A stretch of 64,000 bases of DNA from Streptomyces sp. AC550_RSS872. GTDB lineage: Bacteria; Actinomycetota; Actinomycetes; Streptomycetales; Streptomycetaceae. Below are positions 60,559-64,000 of the stretch, one piece after another; within the stretch, counting starts at the first letter, position 1, and each line of letters begins with the position of its first letter. Position numbers and translations under genes: made by a program. The notes beneath the pieces are model-generated. The model searched no databases and was not told where the DNA came from. It saw nothing but the letters and a program-made list of their open reading frames with translations. The stretch lies in contig NZ_JAGMUL010000169.1 in the NCBI RefSeq assembly GCF_019049285.1, positions 1 to 64,000 of the forward strand. Reading direction: 5' to 3'.

Positions 60559-62325
60559 GTGGCAGCCCACGACGACGACATGAACCGCGGCATCCGCCCG
60601 GGACGAGGGTCCGACGACCCGGCCGGGCAGATCGCCTACCTTGAGCAGGAGATCGCCGTCCTGCGACGCAAGCTCGCCGACTCTCCGCGGCACACGAGGA
60701 TTCTCGAAGAGCGGATCGTCGAGTTGCAGACCAACCTGGCCGGCGTATCCGCACAGAACGAGCGACTCGCCAACACGCTCCGTGAGGCCCGCGACCAGAT
60801 CGTGGCCCTCAAGGAAGAAGTCGACCGGCTCGCACAGCCGCCGGCCGGCTTCGGTGTCTTCCTGCAAGCCAACGAGGACGGCACCGCCGACATCTTCACC
60901 GGAGGCCGCAAACTCCGCGTGAACGTCAGCCCGAGCGTCGAACTCGACGACCTCAGGCGCGGCCAGGAACTGATGCTCAACGAAGCACTCAACGTGGTCG
61001 AAGCCATGGAATTCGAGCGCGTCGGGGACATCGTCACCCTCAAGGAGATCCTTGAGGACGGCGAGCGCGCCCTGGTGCTCGGGCACACCGACGAGGAACG
61101 GGTGGTACGGCTCGCCGAGCCGCTGCTGGACGTCACCATCCGACCCGGCGACGCCCTCCTGCTCGAACCCCGCTCCGGCTACGTCTACGAGATCGTCCCC
61201 AAGAGCGAAGTCGAGGAACTCGTCCTCGAAGAGGTCCCCGACATCGGCTACGAGCAGATCGGCGGCCTGGGCGGCCAGATCGAGATGATCCGCGACGCCG
61301 TCGAGCTGCCGTACCTCTACCCCGACCTGTTCAAGGAGCACGAACTGCGCCCGCCCAAGGGCGTCCTGCTCTACGGACCGCCCGGATGCGGCAAGACACT
61401 CATCGCCAAGGCCGTCGCCAACTCGCTGGCCAAAAAGGTCGCCGAAGTCACCGGCCAAGCCACCGGCAAGAGCTTCTTCCTCAACATCAAGGGCCCCGAA
61501 CTCCTCAACAAGTACGTCGGCGAAACCGAACGGCAGATCCGACTCGTCTTCCAGCGCGCACGTGAGAAGGCCAGCGAGGGCACACCCGTCATCGTCTTCT
61601 TCGACGAGATGGAATCCCTCTTCCGCACCCGCGGCTCAGGCGTCAGCTCGGACGTGGAAAACACCATCGTCCCCCAGCTGCTCGCCGAGATCGACGGCGT
61701 GGAAGGCCTGCAGAACGTGGTCGTCATCGGTGCCTCCAACCGCGAGGACATGATCGACCCCGCCATCCTGCGCCCCGGCCGACTGGACGTGAAGATCAAG
61801 ATCGAGCGCCCGGACGCCGAAGCCGCCAAGGACATCTTCGGCAAGTACCTCACCGAGCGCCTCCCACTGCACTCCGAAGACATCGGCGAACACGGCGGCA
61901 GCAAGGCGACGACGGTCCAGAGCATGATCCAGACCGCTGTCGAACAGATGTACGCCGAATCCGAGGAAAACCGCTTCCTGGAAGTCACCTACGCCAACGG
62001 CGACAAGGAAGTCCTCTACTTCAAGGACTTCAACTCCGGCGCCATGATCGAAAACATCGTCGGCCGCGCCAAGAAAATGGCGATCAAGGACTTCCTCGAA
62101 CACAACCAGAAGGGCCTGCGCGTCTCCCACCTCCTCCAAGCCTGCGTGGACGAGTTCAAGGAGAACGAAGACCTGCCCAACACCACCAACCCCGACGACT
62201 GGGCCCGCATCTCCGGAAAGAAGGGCGAACGGATCGTCTACATCCGCACCCTCATCACCGGAAAGCAGGGCGCAGACACCGGACGCTCCATCGACACGGT
62301 GGCAAACACCGGTCAGTACCTGTAA
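60559..62325 (+). CDS. arc: Proteasome-associated AAA ATPase ARC (Mpa)
   Basis: Hexameric unfoldase that recognises pupylated proteins and feeds the 20S proteasome. The 588-aa protein has an N-terminal coiled coil (about 25-85, the Pup-binding region), OB domains (GFGVFLQANEDGTADIFTGGRKL), and an AAA module with Walker A GPPGCGKT (273-280), Walker B VFFDEMES (D349, E350) and RPGRLDVKI. It ends in QYL, with the penultimate Tyr expected for proteasome gate opening. GTG at 60559 follows GGAGG at 8 bases. Followed by a terminator and dop. Confidence 0.96.
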   Translation: MAAHDDDMNRGIRPGRGSDDPAGQIAYLEQEIAVLRRKLADSPRHTRILEERIVELQTNLAGVSAQNERLANTLREARDQIVALKEEVDRLAQPPAGFGVFLQANEDGTADIFTGGRKLRVNVSPSVELDDLRRGQELMLNEALNVVEAMEFERVGDIVTLKEILEDGERALVLGHTDEERVVRLAEPLLDVTIRPGDALLLEPRSGYVYEIVPKSEVEELVLEEVPDIGYEQIGGLGGQIEMIRDAVELPYLYPDLFKEHELRPPKGVLLYGPPGCGKTLIAKAVANSLAKKVAEVTGQATGKSFFLNIKGPELLNKYVGETERQIRLVFQRAREKASEGTPVIVFFDEMESLFRTRGSGVSSDVENTIVPQLLAEIDGVEGLQNVVVIGASNREDMIDPAILRPGRLDVKIKIERPDAEAAKDIFGKYLTERLPLHSEDIGEHGGSKATTVQSMIQTAVEQMYAESEENRFLEVTYANGDKEVLYFKDFNSGAMIENIVGRAKKMAIKDFLEHNQKGLRVSHLLQACVDEFKENEDLPNTTNPDDWARISGKKGERIVYIRTLITGKQGADTGRSIDTVANTGQYL

Positions 62326-62328
62326 AAC

Positions 62329-62374
62329 ACAGGGCGGCTGCGGGTGCCCCCACCGGGCATCCGCAGCCCACTGT
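62329..62374 (+). terminator. Terminator between arc and dop
   Basis: GCTGCGGGTGCCC / GGGCATCCGCAGC with one mismatch, extended by ACAG / CTGT outside an internal bulge and followed by TTTTT; located 5-50 bp after arc. Confidence 0.85.
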
Positions 62375-62569
62375 TTTTCCGGCCACCGCCGGCACGAACG
62401 CGAGCAACGCAATGACGCAAATGATCTCCCCACCAGCGCAAAGGCGTTCTAGGCTCTTCCATACCGCCGAGTCGCGCAGTGCGGGGACGGGCACCGCACA
62501 CGCACCGGAGCGCCAGCGGTACTTGAGCGGCACCCCCGACCGAGGGCGCCGCCGGGCAAGGAGGGCCGC

Positions 62570-64000
62570 ATGACCGTACGGCGAGTAATGGGCATCGAGA
62601 CGGAGTACGGGATCTCCGTCCCCGGCCACCCCAACGCCAATGCCATGCTCACCTCATCCCAGATCGTCAACGCCTACGCGGCGGCGATGCACCGGGCCCG
62701 ACGAGCCCGCTGGGACTTCGAGGAGGAGAACCCGCTGCGCGACGCGCGAGGCTTCGACCTCGCCCGCGAGGCCGCCGACTCCAGCCAGCTCACCGACGAG
62801 GACATCGGCCTCGCCAACGTCATCCTCACCAACGGAGCACGCCTCTACGTCGACCACGCACACCCCGAATACAGCGCCCCCGAGGTCACCAACCCCCGGG
62901 ACGCCGTCCTCTGGGACAAGGCCGGCGAACGCATCATGGCCGAAGCCGCCGAACGCGCCGCACAGCTCCCCGGCGCCCAGCCCATCCACCTCTACAAAAA
63001 CAACACCGACAACAAGGGCGCCTCCTACGGCACGCACGAGAACTACCTGATGAAGCGGGAAACCCCCTTCTCGGACATCGTGCGCCACCTCACCCCCTTC
63101 TTCGTCTCCCGCCAGGTCGTCACCGGCGCCGGCCGAGTCGGCATCGGCCAGGACGGCCACGAGCACGGCTTCCAGCTCAGCCAGCGCGCCGACTACTTCG
63201 AAGTCGAGGTAGGCCTGGAGACGACTCTCAAGCGCCCGATCATCAACACCCGGGACGAACCCCACGCCGACGCGGAGAAATACCGCCGCCTCCACGTGAT
63301 CATCGGCGACGCGAACCTCTCGGAGATCTCGACGTACCTGAAGCTGGGTACGACGGCCCTCGTCCTGTCGATGATCGAGGACGGCTTCATCGCCGTGGAC
63401 CTCGCCGTCGACCAGCCCGTCCGCACCCTCCACCAGGTCTCCCACGACCCGTCACTCCAGCGGCTCATCACCCTGCGCAGCGGACGCACACTCACCGCCG
63501 TCCAGCTCCAGATGGAGTACTACGAGCTGTCGCGTAAGTACGTGGAGGAGCGCTTCGGAGCGGACGCGGACGAACAGACCAAGGACGTCCTGTCCCGCTG
63601 GGAAGACACCCTGAACCGCCTGGAGCGGGACCCCATGAGCCTGTCCGGCGAACTGGACTGGGTCGCCAAGCGAGAACTCATGGAAGGCTACCGCCGCCGC
63701 GACGACCTCGACTGGGACGCCGCCAAACTCCACCTCCTCGACCTCCAGTACGCCGACGTACGCCCCGACAAGGGCCTCTACAACCGCCTCGCCGCCCGAG
63801 GCCGCATCAAGCGCCTCATGACCGAGGAATCCGTCGAACGGGCCAAGACCAAGCCGCCCGAGGACACCCGCGCCTACTTCCGCGGCCGCTGCCTCGAGCA
63901 GTACGCCGACGACGTCGCCGCCGCCTCCTGGGACTCCGTCATCTTCGATCTCCCCGGCCGCGACTCCCTCCAACGCGTTCCAACCCTCGAACCCCTTCGC
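62570..64000 (+). CDS. dop: Pup deamidase/depupylase Dop (3' end cut by window)
   Basis: Glutamine-synthetase-like enzyme that deamidates the Pup C-terminus and removes Pup from substrates. The visible 477 codons begin MTVRRVMGIETEYGISVPGHP, the Dop/PafA ATP-binding start; LYVDHAHPEYSAPE, GASYGTHENYLM and HEHGFQLSQRADYFEVEVG are family landmarks. The HAHPEYS and long insert after EEENPLRDARGFD favour Dop over the Pup ligase PafA. AAGGAGG precedes the ATG at 62570. No stop before 64000; full length should be about 500 aa. Its place after arc fits the arc-dop-pup-prcBA order. Confidence 0.95.
   Translation, partial: MTVRRVMGIETEYGISVPGHPNANAMLTSSQIVNAYAAAMHRARRARWDFEEENPLRDARGFDLAREAADSSQLTDEDIGLANVILTNGARLYVDHAHPEYSAPEVTNPRDAVLWDKAGERIMAEAAERAAQLPGAQPIHLYKNNTDNKGASYGTHENYLMKRETPFSDIVRHLTPFFVSRQVVTGAGRVGIGQDGHEHGFQLSQRADYFEVEVGLETTLKRPIINTRDEPHADAEKYRRLHVIIGDANLSEISTYLKLGTTALVLSMIEDGFIAVDLAVDQPVRTLHQVSHDPSLQRLITLRSGRTLTAVQLQMEYYELSRKYVEERFGADADEQTKDVLSRWEDTLNRLERDPMSLSGELDWVAKRELMEGYRRRDDLDWDAAKLHLLDLQYADVRPDKGLYNRLAARGRIKRLMTEESVERAKTKPPEDTRAYFRGRCLEQYADDVAAASWDSVIFDLPGRDSLQRVPTLEPLR

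Overview
This is a 64-kb piece of a Streptomyces chromosome. The evidence is the very high GC content with third-position bias, GTG starts, GTGA/ATGA start-stop overlaps, chaplin genes, a mycothiol ligase (mshC), the Pup-proteasome genes arc and dop, and a gylR-glpFKD glycerol locus. Gene content and order resemble, from memory, the S. coelicolor SCO1640s-1670s region, read in reverse and with some inserted blocks.

Layout. 1-2 kb: gluconokinase and a divergent GntR regulator, a YchJ-like protein, then a 169-bp inverted-repeat element. 2-9 kb: an M1 aminopeptidase whose start overlaps the end of a Pls/PosA-like NRPS-like protein, a membrane protein and tRNA-Leu(GAG). 9-13 kb: M20 peptidase, short and long chaplins, two small conserved proteins. 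13-20 kb: a RecD-like protein with a degraded ATPase site, aldo/keto reductase, F420-type oxidoreductase, ferritin-like protein, CorA. 19.6-23 kb: histidine phosphatase, DUF3090, SCO1664-family protein and mshC in one direction. 23-27 kb: an apparently cytoplasmic subtilase and a Gln-rich partner that seem to share a C-terminal module, and a Tat-exported beta-propeller protein. 26.8-28.7 kb: PAC2 protein (probable ParJ) and a GntR regulator.

28.7-40.1 kb looks like a methylthioadenosine (MTA) salvage island. One operon on the minus strand encodes a BMP-type nucleoside ABC transporter (lipoprotein, ATPase, two permeases), a nucleoside phosphorylase and an MtaD/SsnA-like deaminase. The flanking genes mtnA (plus) and mtnD-mtnC-mtnB (minus) would convert methylthioribose-1-phosphate to the keto acid precursor of methionine. 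Each minus-strand operon is preceded by a tiny cysteine-containing open frame with its own ribosome binding site, ending about 100 nt before the first gene, so cysteine-responsive leader-peptide control of both is proposed.

40.8-46 kb: glpD, glpK, glpF and gylR, with a related operator-like sequence upstream of both glpF and gylR. 46-55 kb: metH, HAD phosphatase, two tandem oligopeptide-type solute-binding lipoproteins without their own permeases. 54.5-64 kb: NarL-type response regulator, RecB-family nuclease, site-2 protease with CBS domains, TrmI, a secreted protein, ferredoxin, arc and the start of dop, which is cut by the window edge. No prophage, transposase or CRISPR array was seen. Function calls come from reading motifs and recalled family features; no database search was run.
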